A stretch of DNA of 64,000 bases from Spiroplasma endosymbiont of Crioceris asparagi (GTDB lineage Bacteria; Bacillota_I; Bacilli_A; Mycoplasmatales; Mycoplasmataceae), in NCBI RefSeq assembly GCF_964020035.1, contig NZ_OZ026475.1:124001-188000 (forward strand). The letters are read 5' to 3'. The notes under the pieces were generated by a model, which was not told the origin of the DNA, made no database searches, and saw only the letters and a program-made list of their open reading frames with translations. A program made the translations under genes and the position numbers. Numbering within the stretch: the first letter of the stretch is position 1; every line of letters starts with the position of its first letter. Below, piece after piece: positions 55,548-64,000 of the stretch.

Positions 55548-56372
55548 ATGCCTGAATTGCCTGAAGTTGAAAGTGTCCGTGCAGTACTTGAAAATCAAGT
55601 TAAAAACAAAACAATAGATAGAATTAAAGTTATTTATAACAAGTTGCTAAAAGACACAACTGAAATTGAATTAAATAATAAATTAAAAGACAAAAAAATT
55701 ATTAATGTAAATCGAAAAGCTAAATACTTAATTTTTGAATTTGAAAAATATGTATTAATAAGTCATTTGAGAATGGAAGGTAAATGATATTTTTACAATG
55801 ATTTAAATATTAATATAAACAAGCATGCAGAATTTATATTTTATTTTAACGATAAAACAATGCTAGTTTATTTTGATACTCGTAAATTTGGAACACTAAA
55901 TTTTCTAGAAAAAGATAATTATTTTCAAAAACTTCCTTTAAATAAGTTGGGACCAGATGCAAATAAAATTGAAAACAATTTTACACCATTTTATAAAAAA
56001 ATATCAAAATCAAGTAAAAATATTAAAACTATTTTATTAGATCAAACCATAATTGCCGGGTTGGGAAATATATATGTTAATGAAGTTTTGTTCGCTGCAA
56101 AAATATTGCCTTTTAGGGAAGGTAAATCAATTTCTGAAGAAGAAATGAAGACAATACTAAATGAGTCCCAAATGATACTTAATAAGGCCATAAAATATGG
56201 CGGGACTACAATTTCGACATTCCATTCACAAGAAAATTCTAAAGGTGGATATCAACAATTTTTAAAAGTTCACTTAAGGGTGAACAAACCATGTTTTACA
56301 TGCGGAACACTAATAAAAAAAATTGCTGTAAATGGTCGAGGGACCTACTATTGTGAATTGTGTCAAAAATAA
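55548..56372 (+). CDS. mutM: formamidopyrimidine-DNA glycosylase (Fpg)
   Basis: A 274-residue base-excision enzyme removing oxidised purines. Met-Pro-Glu at the start supplies the catalytic Pro1 and Glu2. The ISHLRMEGKW segment, IAGLGNIYVNEVLF (helix-two-turn-helix) and GGTTISTFHS follow. The C-terminal zinc finger has two CxxC pairs (CFTC and CELC). The start codon is 2 bases after the polA stop and shares its transcript. Length normal. Confidence 0.96.
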
Positions 56373-56379
56373 TTTAATA

Positions 56380-56388
56380 TGTGGATAA
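56380..56388 (-). promoter_or_regulatory. consensus DnaA box upstream of dnaB-dnaI
   Basis: TGTGGATAA, the exact reverse complement of TTATCCACA. It lies 7 bases after mutM and about 140 bases before dnaB, the helicase-loader gene. A single box is not an origin; it suggests DnaA-dependent regulation of the dnaB-dnaI transcript. Confidence 0.55.
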
Positions 56389-56464
56389 CTTTAAATAATC
56401 CTTTATTAATGGTACTTTTGTATATTGCAAAAAGTTAATTTAATAACAAAGAGCACAAATTAAT

Positions 56465-56490
56465 CAAGTCATAATGACTTGGTTTTATTT
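56465..56490 (+). terminator. terminator after mutM
   Basis: CAAGTCAT / ATGACTTG perfect 8-base arms with one central base, followed by GTTTTATTTT. It is about 50 bases before the dnaB start, so the dnaB promoter is between them or upstream of this hairpin. Confidence 0.75.
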
Positions 56491-56530
56491 TATTTTATAT
56501 TTAACTTTGTCGTACAAAGGAGTAAGAAAA

Positions 56531-57760
56531 ATGAATTCATTTGAATATAAAATTTCTGCAAAAAATAGAATTGAATATGTTGATGAAAAAGTTCTTCTTT
56601 ACCTTTATCAACCAATTGTTGGTTCATCTGCAATAACGCTATATAAAATTATGATTCACGAAATGGATCTAATAAAAATGTTTAAATCAAATGTGTATTT
56701 AAAGTTGGACAGATTAATTAAATTATTGTCATTTAAAGACAATGAAGAGTTTTTCGAAAATGTTAAAAAACTTGAAGCTATGAATCTTATAGAAACAAAA
56801 AGAAATTTTAAAACTAATAAAATAATTTTTAATTTATTATCACCAGTTGATGAGTGTGAATTTTTTGATAATCAACTTTATAGTTCTTATTTGTGCAAGA
56901 AAATGGGTAATGATAATTTTGAAATTAATCAATTCATTTTTAGAAATGATAACCTTACAGAGCCAGATGATTTTTTAAATACTACAGAAAACTTTGCTGA
57001 CATATTTTCTGATGCTTTAATTGGTGATGTAATTGCAGAACAAAAAAATATTAAGCCATCAAAATTTAACAAAATATTTAATAAACAATATGAAGATTTA
57101 CTTATCCTTGCAACTAAATATAATTTAGAAAATGTTATTAATGAAGGTGTTGTTAAAAAAGTTATTAAATCAGCGATGGATGTTTATACTCTAGACAATG
57201 ATGATTACATAAAAATTATTCAAGAATTACAACTAAATCAAAATAATAAATTTGATAAAAATAAATTTAATGATTTATGTGTTCAATATCAAAACAATTA
57301 TAAAATTGAAAGTGATAACAAATCTTATTCAGAAATAAAAAGAACTAAATTAGCTAAAAAAATGGTTGAGTTAAGTACAGAAGATTCAGAAAATTATGCA
57401 AAACTATTATTAAAAATGCATTCTTTATCAGAAGATATTACAAACATGATTGCTAATTTACGAAACAATTTTTTATTAGATGATTCATTAATTAATGCAA
57501 TTATGGAATTCTCATATTATAAAAATGATGGAAAAGTTGTTCCTAACTATCTTTACAAAATAGCAACAACAATTAATGATAAAAATATTACAACTCTTGA
57601 AGATGTAATGACACATTTAAAAGGTGCTTACAATGGCAAAAAACGTCAAACTAAAGTATTTGCAAATATAGAACCGCTAGAATATGATAAAACTAATGTT
57701 AACTATAAATCTAATCCAATATTAAGTGATGAAGAGTTGTTAAACTGGGATGGTGAATAG
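56531..57760 (+). CDS. dnaB: replication initiation/membrane attachment protein DnaB (helicase loader)
   Basis: A 409-residue protein of the Bacillus DnaB/DnaD type (not the replicative helicase). The N-terminal winged helix (YEYKISAKNR-like start, VLLYLYQPIVGSSAITLYK) is followed by a DnaB-type C-terminal domain, and the DEEL motif near residue 400. It loads the replicative helicase with DnaI, encoded immediately after it. AAAGGAGTAAG places the start at 56531; the open frame upstream runs through a terminator and is not coding. Its TAG shares a base with the dnaI GTG. Confidence 0.87.
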   Translation: MNSFEYKISAKNRIEYVDEKVLLYLYQPIVGSSAITLYKIMIHEMDLIKMFKSNVYLKLDRLIKLLSFKDNEEFFENVKKLEAMNLIETKRNFKTNKIIFNLLSPVDECEFFDNQLYSSYLCKKMGNDNFEINQFIFRNDNLTEPDDFLNTTENFADIFSDALIGDVIAEQKNIKPSKFNKIFNKQYEDLLILATKYNLENVINEGVVKKVIKSAMDVYTLDNDDYIKIIQELQLNQNNKFDKNKFNDLCVQYQNNYKIESDNKSYSEIKRTKLAKKMVELSTEDSENYAKLLLKMHSLSEDITNMIANLRNNFLLDDSLINAIMEFSYYKNDGKVVPNYLYKIATTINDKNITTLEDVMTHLKGAYNGKKRQTKVFANIEPLEYDKTNVNYKSNPILSDEELLNWDGE

Positions 57761-58623
57761 TGGTGGATTTAAATGACATTAAAAAAAATATTGCAGTTCA
57801 AGATTGCATCAAAAAATTTAACATAACTGATGAAAAACTTTCTTCAATTCCCGTTATGCGCGTTTTAACAAGATTTATTAAAACATTTACATATTGTGAT
57901 AAAGAAGAACCGTTGGTAAACTGCAAGCAAATAATTCCTGGAATTCAAGAATGATTAACATTTGAAAACGGCAACTTTTATATTGTTTCAAAAAAATGTA
58001 AGCATTGAGAATTTGAAAACCCTTATCATTTAATTGAAAAATATGTTTTATATAGTGAATTCAATTTAATAACTAAAGAAATTGATATTGCCCACTATAT
58101 TAAAAAATTAAACCAAGAAAAAAATATTGATGAACAAAGAAAACATTTTTTAAAAACCTTTATTGAAACAAAAGATAAAAAAGGAATATATTTGTGAGGT
58201 TCTATAGGGGCTGGAAAAACCTATTTGTTAAAACTATGTGCAGTTTATTATTTAAAAAAAGAAAAAACAGTTACTTTTATTTCAATTGGCGGACTTGCAA
58301 AAAGTATTAAAGATTCATTTGCTTCAGATGAAAATAAATCAAACTTAAATAAATGTTATAAAGCTGATATTTTGTTTTTAGATGACTTAGGTTGTGAACA
58401 AGAAACTGATTGATTTAAAGATGAAATATTATTACCATTATTAAGTTTTAGATATGAAAATAAATTGTTAACTTATTTTTCATCGAATTATTCAATTGAA
58501 CAATTGAATAGTAAATGATCGGCAAAGAGAAAAAATGATTTAGTTCCAGTTAATCGATTAATTGATAGAATTAAAGCTTTGGGAAAAGAATCAGAAATAA
58601 AAGGAAATTCAAGGAGATACTAA
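57760..58623 (+). CDS. dnaI: helicase loader DnaI (DnaC-like AAA+ ATPase)
   Basis: A 287-residue AAA+ protein. Walker A is GSIGAGKTYL (near residue 147), Walker B ILFLDDLG, and the arginine sensor segment follows with NRLIDRIKAL at the end. The N-terminal part has CxxC-like pattern (SKKCKHWEF) that may bind zinc as in Bacillus DnaI. It delivers the replicative helicase (DnaC in Bacillus) to the origin with DnaB. The start is a GTG at 57760 (or 57763); the gene ends in TAATG, giving a 1-base overlap with the dipeptidase. Confidence 0.9.
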
Positions 58624-59981
58624 TGAAAATAGATAAAAAAGAATTAATGGAAAAATACTTACCCGAAATTAAAAAAGAAATTAAAAATTTAGTGGCAATT
58701 TCAAGTTATAAAAGAGGTCCTAAAGGATCACCAGTTGATAAGGAGGTTGAGCAAGCTTTAGATTATGCTTTGAATTTAGCTAAGTCATTTGGCTTTAAAA
58801 CTTTTAAAGCAAAAGATGCAAGATATGGTTATGCAGATTTTGGTGATAAACCAGAACTGTTCGGAATCTTATGTCATTTAGATGTTGTTCCTCCAGGAGA
58901 CTTAAATGAATGAAATTCATCGCCATTTGAAGTAATTGAAAAAGATGGCAAACTAATTGGTCGTGGTGTGTTTGATGACAAAGGGCCAACAATTATAAAT
59001 TTATATGCAGTTAAATGTTTAATTGATCATGGTTTTGAATTTGACTACACAATTAGATTTATATTTGGAACAAGTGAAGAAACTACATGAGAATGTATGG
59101 AAGCATATGTTAAAAATGAGAGATTAGTAGATCGCGGATATGTACCTGATGGAAACTTTCCTGTAGTTTATGCTGAAAAATATATTGCCGACATGGATAT
59201 TGTTTCTCAAGAAAAAGCAGACTTTGAATTAAAAGGTGGCGAAATTTACAATGTTGTTTGTGATCTAGTTAGTTTTGTAGGACCACAATTAAACAAATTA
59301 CAAGAATTTATAAATAATGATAAAAAAAATAATTTAAAAACTTATATCAAAGATGGCAAGTTATTTGTTAAGGGAAAATCAAGTCATGGAAGCTTACCAC
59401 AATATGGAATATGCGCTTCAACTTATACTTGTTGAGCATTAACACAAATTGGTGTTAAACACCAATTAGTTAATTTTATTGCAAATAACTTTTGAGGTAA
59501 TAATGAGTTAAAACAATTCTTTGGAGAAACCCAAGATGAGACTGGAACATTAACATGATGTAATGGAATTATTAATATTGATTCACAATCATCTAGATTT
59601 ACTTTAAATTTTAGAATTCCTTGTGTTAAAAATACAACAGATACAATTGTTGAACCTATGAAAAAAATTCTTACAAAAGAAGGATTTGAATTTAAATTAA
59701 TTAAAACTGAAAATAGAATTTATCAACCAATTGATGGTGAAATAGTTACAAAAATTATGGATGTTTATAAAGAAGTAACTGGTGATCAAAATGCTAAACC
59801 AATTGCAATTGGTGGGGGAACATTTGCTAAATCTATGCCTAATTTATTGGCATTTGGTGCTGAATTTGATAATACAAATTCAACAATGCATACACCTAAT
59901 GAATTTTTACCGCTAAGTGATTTGGAAAAAATGTTTGAAATATATGTTAAATCATTAATTAAATTAACCAAAAAAGACTAA
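58623..59981 (+). CDS. pepV: PepV-like M20 dipeptidase
   Basis: A 452-residue metallopeptidase. CHLDVVPPGD holds metal ligands His85 and Asp87; VFDDKGP holds the bridging Asp; TSEETTW supplies the catalytic Glu pair; a conserved His is in SHGSLP, and TMHTPNE near the C-terminus gives the last His ligand. It cleaves dipeptides, in keeping with amino acid acquisition from peptides. AGGAGAT is in the end of dnaI and TAATG couples the two genes. There are five or more TGA Trp codons. A terminator follows. Confidence 0.93.
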
Positions 59982-59996
59982 CTAAGTCTTTTTTGT
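59970..59996 (+). terminator. terminator after pepV
   Basis: AAAAAAGACT / AGTCTTTTTT ten-base arms around AACTA, followed by more T. The TAA stop of the gene overlaps the loop. Confidence 0.88.
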
Positions 59997-60093
59997 TTTC
60001 AATTGTAATATAATATGACTATATAAAATAATATAATTCTTGGCAAAACATAGTTAAATTTTATCTAAGCATTAAAAAAATAAAGGGATTTTT

Positions 60094-60804
60094 ATGATAG
60101 AGGTTAAAAATATTACTAAAAAATTCACGCCTACTTCAGGAAATTTTAATATTTCTTTTAATGTAAAAAAAGGCGAAATTTATGGAATTCTTGGACCAAA
60201 TGGTTCTGGTAAGACTACATTAATAAGACAATTTTTAGGTTTTATAAATTCAGATGCTGGTGAAATAATTGTTAATGGTATTCAAATTAAGAAAAAGGGT
60301 TTTGAGAAAGTTTTGCGCGACATTGCCTATGTTCCTGCAGAAACTTCAACCTTTGATAACCTTTTGGCAAAACAATATCTAAAAATTGTTGCTGAATTAA
60401 ATGGCAATGTTAAAAAAAGATATGTAGATCAATTGATAAAATATTTTGAATTAGATGTAAATACAAAAATTTCAAAAATGTCTCGTGGAATGAAACAAAA
60501 AACTTTTATAATTGCAGCTTTAATGCAAGAATCTAAAATTTTAATTTTGGATGAACCAAGTAGTGGTTTAGACCCTGTTATGCAAAAGAAATTTGTTAAC
60601 ATAGTTAAAAAACATAATTCCTTATATGGAACAACAATAATTTTATGCTCACATATTTTTGAAGAGGTTGCGAACTTATGTAATAGAGCAGGTTTTTTGA
60701 AGCATGGAAAATTAATTAAAGAAACTTTTGTTACTGAAGGAAATAATAAAGAAATTTCAAATGAATTTGACAAGTTATTCGAAGATGAGGTTTCCCATGT
60801 TTAG
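60094..60804 (+). CDS. ABC exporter ATPase, copy 1
   Basis: A 236-residue ATPase. Walker A GPNGSGKT (34-41), signature MSRGMKQ (starting at Ser130 region), Walker B ILILDEPSSGLD (149-160). It resembles the ATPases of the drug/antibiotic exporter class (CcmA/BcrA-like). It overlaps the following permease gene by 8 bases. A 59-base stretch (60556-60614) is identical to one in the paralog at 63475-63533. Substrate unknown. A leader of about 90 A+T-rich bases precedes it. Confidence 0.93.
   Translation: MIEVKNITKKFTPTSGNFNISFNVKKGEIYGILGPNGSGKTTLIRQFLGFINSDAGEIIVNGIQIKKKGFEKVLRDIAYVPAETSTFDNLLAKQYLKIVAELNGNVKKRYVDQLIKYFELDVNTKISKMSRGMKQKTFIIAALMQESKILILDEPSSGLDPVMQKKFVNIVKKHNSLYGTTIILCSHIFEEVANLCNRAGFLKHGKLIKETFVTEGNNKEISNEFDKLFEDEVSHV
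60556..60614 (+). repeat. 59-base exact direct repeat, copy 1
   Basis: From CCAAGTAGTGG to TAAAAAACA, identical to 63475-63533. It spans the D-loop region after Walker B of the ATPase gene. Flanking sequence is diverged, which suggests recent gene conversion rather than a recent duplication. Confidence 0.85.
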
Positions 60805-61771
60805 CAATTCAAAAACAATTTTTACACTTTTTAAGTGACATTTAAAATTAAATTATAAACTAATTATTTTTTTAATTATTTCATTTTCTTTGCTTTTTGC
60901 ATTGCTTTTATATTTTTGAACACTTTTTTCAGATGCACATGACGTCTTTTTTAAGGATCCAAACTTAGATAATGAAGATGGTACAAAAAAATATCATTAT
61001 TTAATAAATGGTTTTTCAAAAAGTTCATTTGTTATTTTTGGACAGCTTAGTTATTATTTTTATGCATTGTTTGGTTTTATAATAATTTCAATTTCTTCAA
61101 TATGTTTTACAAGCAAATTATTTTTAAAAGAACTTGAGGGAAAAATTATTATTTGATTAATGAGTGGTGTTTCTAAAAAACAATTAATAATTATGAAATT
61201 TTTAACAATTCAATTTATAAATATTTTAATAATTTTTGTGCCTGTAACAATTTCTGTAACTATTTGTCTTCTTTCAGAACACGATGATGAAATTTATAAA
61301 AGATTTTTAATAATGATTGCTAATTTTATTTTGTATGTAATTGCTATTGCATCAATATATTTTTCATTATCAATGATATTTATTAAAAACACAACTTTAT
61401 TTCTTTTAGTATCTTTTATCTTTTATTTTTTAACAATAGTATTTACAATTACATATTTCATTGCATACATAAAAGTTTATTCACCACAAAATGCTGGTGG
61501 TGATTCAGGGCCTTTTTGATCTGGTCTGCTTAAACTTAAATATGTAACATATCCATACCTATTTACAAATCTATTTCCCGTTGATATTGAATTACAAACA
61601 CCTCAAAATTTAGCTAGTGAAATATTTAAACATAGACATCAAACAAAATTAAATTTAAAACCTTTTGATTATTCAAAAGTGCTTAAAAAAGACATGATAC
61701 TTTTCTCAATAACAGCAACTCCTTACTTATTAATATATTTAATTGCTGAAAAAAATGATTATCAAATATAA
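60797..61771 (+). CDS. ABC exporter permease, copy 1
   Basis: A 324-residue protein with about six membrane segments, the partner of the preceding ATPase (8-base overlap). Features are the coupling-helix motif IIIWLMSGVSKKQLIIMKFL, shared with the other permease copy, and a soluble outer loop between the first two segments. It belongs to the ABC-2-type group by organisation. Nothing in the sequence identifies the substrate. Confidence 0.85.
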
Positions 61772-61940
61772 AGTTAAAATTATTTTTTTGTATTTTTTAT
61801 ATAAAAATGTTATAAAATATTTTGTATAGAAAAGAAAAAATTAATATTAATACTTTTTTGATTTAATATACTTGAGTGATAATTTCAATTATAAATGTTG
61901 GTCAATACTTTATTAATTTATTTATAAAAGGAAATATTAA

Positions 61941-62949
61941 ATGTTTAAAAATCAAAAAAAATTATTAAAAATTTTAAAATGAAATATTTTGTTAAATAAA
62001 AAAATGATTATATTTTTTACAATACTTTTTACTTTAATACTATTATTTATGACAATTATTTTATTTCTCGCATCACAAAGTTCACCACTTTTAAAAAAGC
62101 CAACTATGGCAGCATGGTATTGTATAAGAATTATTTTTGAAAATAATAAAGACCATCATAGTATTTCTTCTGTTAGTGGAAATGCAATGTCTTTTGGAGA
62201 GTTAAGTTATTTTTTCTTTTCAATTGCTGGATTTATTTTGTTATCTTCATCATCAATATATTTTGTAAATAAATTATTTTTAAGCGAACTTAAAGGTAAA
62301 ATTTCAATTTGATTAATGAGTGGAGTTTCTAAAAATGGTTTATTAATTATAAAACTATTAACAATACAGATTATCAACTTAACAATTGTTTTTCTTTCGA
62401 TGTTATGTTATTATTTTTGCTTTAAAAGGAGAACATAATAGTGACGAAATTAAAAGATTATTTTTAACGATATTCAATTTTATTTTTTATGTGATTATTA
62501 TTACATCAATATATTTCATAGTGGGACTTATTTTTATTAACAAACCAATTTTGTTTTATATAGTATCGATATTGTTTTTGGCTTTTACAATAATAACAAC
62601 ATCTATGTATACAATTTCAAATATATTTATATTAGGTTCAACCGATCCAAACAAATTTAAAGGAACTATTTTAGGTAAATTACTAAAACTTAAATATATT
62701 TCTTATCCATATTTATTTGAAAATTTATTTTCATTCCATAGTCTCACTGAACAACAACAACAAGAGATAAATTCTTTTTTAAATGATAATAGAACAGGAA
62801 GTGGAGATATATCAAAGGTTTGGAAAAAACCTTTGGAAAAAATAAATACTTCAAGAATTATTATTAAAGACTTAATTTTTTTATTGATAGGATTAATTCC
62901 CTATCTCTTAAGTTATTTTATTGTTGAAAGAAAAGATTATAAATTATAA
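61941..62949 (+). pseudogene. ABC exporter permease, copy 2, disrupted by a frameshift
   Basis: A paralog of the permease at 60797-61771. The first frame (61941 onwards) encodes membrane segments and WLMSGVSKNGLLIIKLLTIQ, then is lost in TAA 62445 region. From about 62395 the homology continues in the +1 frame (IKRLFLTIFNFIFY and LKLKYISYPYLFENLF, matching the other copy) to the TAA ending at 62949. One extra base in the stretch around 62398-62410 (TTATGTTATTA) accounts for it. It may be a real pseudogene, a phase-variable or programmed frameshift, or a sequencing error. About 170 A+T-rich bases separate it from the preceding permease; nothing else is seen there. Confidence 0.75.
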
Positions 62950-63012
62950 AATAAAAAAATTTTATTATTAAAAAAATAATTTTAAAGTCAAAAAACAAAG
63001 TAAGGATTTTAT

Positions 63013-63723
63013 ATGATAGAAATTAAAAATATTACCAAAAAATTTACATCAACTTCAGGAAACTTTGATATTTCCATATCTGTAAAAGATGGAGAAATAT
63101 ATGGAATTTTGGGTCCAAATGGTGCCGGTAAAACAACATTAATAAGACAAATTTTAGGATTCATGAATTCAGATTCGGGAGAAATTGTAGTTAATGGAAC
63201 GCAAATTAAATCAAAAGGTTTTCAAGAAGTGTTGAATCATATTGCATATATACCAGCAGAAACAGAAACTTTTGATGAATTAACAGCAAGAAAATATTTT
63301 AAAATTATTGTTGATCTTAATTCAAATGTTAAAAAAGAGTATATGGAACAATTAATAAAATATTTTGAGTTAGATATAAATGTTAAAATTTCAAAAATGT
63401 CTCGAGGGATGAAACAAAAAACATTAATAATTGCGGCCTTAATGCAAAAAACAAAAATATTAATACTTGATGAGCCAAGTAGTGGTTTAGACCCTGTTAT
63501 GCAAAAGAAATTTGTTAACATAGTTAAAAAACACAATTCTTTATATGGTACAACTATTGTTTTATGTTCTCATATTTTTGAAGAAGTTGCTAACCTATGC
63601 AATAGAATTTGTTTTTTAAAAAACGGCAAAAATATTAAAGAAACTTTAGTTACTGAAGGTAACAATAAAGCAATAGAGCAAGAATTTGATGAGTTGTTTA
63701 AAGATGAAATATTTGATATTTAA
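63013..63723 (+). CDS. ABC exporter ATPase, copy 2
   Basis: A 236-residue ATPase, closely related along its length to copy 1. Walker A GPNGAGKT, signature MSRGMKQ, Walker B ILILDEPSSGLD, and H-loop CSHIFEEV are intact. It follows the frameshifted permease, so if that permease is dead this ATPase may work with the other one. Order is permease-ATPase here and ATPase-permease in copy 1. Confidence 0.93.
   Translation: MIEIKNITKKFTSTSGNFDISISVKDGEIYGILGPNGAGKTTLIRQILGFMNSDSGEIVVNGTQIKSKGFQEVLNHIAYIPAETETFDELTARKYFKIIVDLNSNVKKEYMEQLIKYFELDINVKISKMSRGMKQKTLIIAALMQKTKILILDEPSSGLDPVMQKKFVNIVKKHNSLYGTTIVLCSHIFEEVANLCNRICFLKNGKNIKETLVTEGNNKAIEQEFDELFKDEIFDI
63475..63533 (+). repeat. 59-base exact direct repeat, copy 2
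   Basis: Identical to 60556-60614, in the second ATPase gene. Confidence 0.85.
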
Positions 63724-63786
63724 AATTATTAATTATAAAACTAAAAGTCTTTTTTTAATTTATATAACTAAAAAAACAAAATGTTA

Positions 63787-63792
63787 TATAAT
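63787..63792 (+). promoter_or_regulatory. -10 box for gap
   Basis: TATAAT about 50 bases before the GAPDH ATG. A weak -35 may lie around 63765. Confidence 0.55.
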
Positions 63793-63819
63793 TAGTTTAT
63801 GAATAACTCAAAAGGTTAG

Positions 63820-64000
<181 letters not shown>

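Noticed and set aside
56474-56530. N-terminal extension of dnaB by 19 residues
   Set aside because: It begins inside the mutM terminator hairpin; AAAGGAGT supports the ATG at 56531.

Overview
This 64-kb window is chromosomal DNA of a small-genome mollicute. It is very A+T-rich. Conserved genes (ligA, gatA, leuS, dnaE, polA, tyrS, thioredoxin with its WCGPC site) carry many in-frame TGA codons exactly where tryptophan is expected, and both tRNA-Trp(UCA) and tRNA-Trp(CCA) are present. This is genetic code 4 (TGA = Trp). Gene content (fused potCD, DegV pair, KtrAB, large lipoproteins, EzrA-like protein, a Bacillus-like tRNA operon) fits the Entomoplasmatales (Mesoplasma/Entomoplasma/Spiroplasma side) best; the genus is my inference. 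All CDS coordinates below are given for code 4, so they are longer than standard-code ORFs.

Layout. 1-7.4 kb: two unknown membrane proteins, then ligA-gatC-gatA-gatB, ending in a bidirectional terminator. 7.4-9.9 kb: divergent ktrA/ktrB potassium uptake genes. 10-12.6 kb: five tRNAs, then two Cof-type HAD phosphatases flanking thioredoxin. 12.6-17.8 kb: polyamine importer operon potA-potB-potCD, preceded by a leader with a possible 40-codon ORF. 17.9-19.1 kb: tRNA-Cys and a ten-tRNA operon (Arg-Pro-Ala-Met-Ile2-Ser-fMet-Asp-Phe-Ile). 19.1-28.1 kb: MATE transporter, pgsA, short-chain dehydrogenase, leuS, coaD, a membrane protein and an acyltransferase-like (E2-like) protein lacking the catalytic motif. 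28.1-31 kb: tRNA-His, two orphan proteins, acpP, a Fur-family regulator and tandem tRNA-Trp genes. 31-37.2 kb: two DegV proteins (minus strand), then ytpR, pncB, a hypothetical gene, YtxG/YtxH-like genes and tyrS. 37.2-45.8 kb: a 1934-residue FtsX-type permease and a 907-residue lipoprotein. 45.8-49.9 kb: rpsD (minus strand, with a folded leader), ezrA-like gene, thiI and a small membrane protein. 49.9-60 kb: replication/repair block dnaE-polA-mutM, then dnaB-dnaI and a PepV-like dipeptidase. 60-64 kb: two related ABC exporter modules, one with a frameshifted permease, and the start of gap (GAPDH).

Together these genes describe a fermentative, wall-less parasite or commensal that imports polyamines, potassium and nicotinate, makes CoA, phosphatidylglycerol phosphate and NAD by short routes, charges tRNA-Gln by the GatCAB amidotransferase route, and exports unknown cargo through ABC systems. 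I saw no insertion sequence, prophage, CRISPR array or rRNA gene. The most unusual items are the catalytically degenerate E2-like protein downstream of coaD, the potA leader ORF, the four-helix rpsD leader, read-through C-terminal tails created by TGA reassignment, and a consensus DnaA box upstream of dnaB-dnaI.
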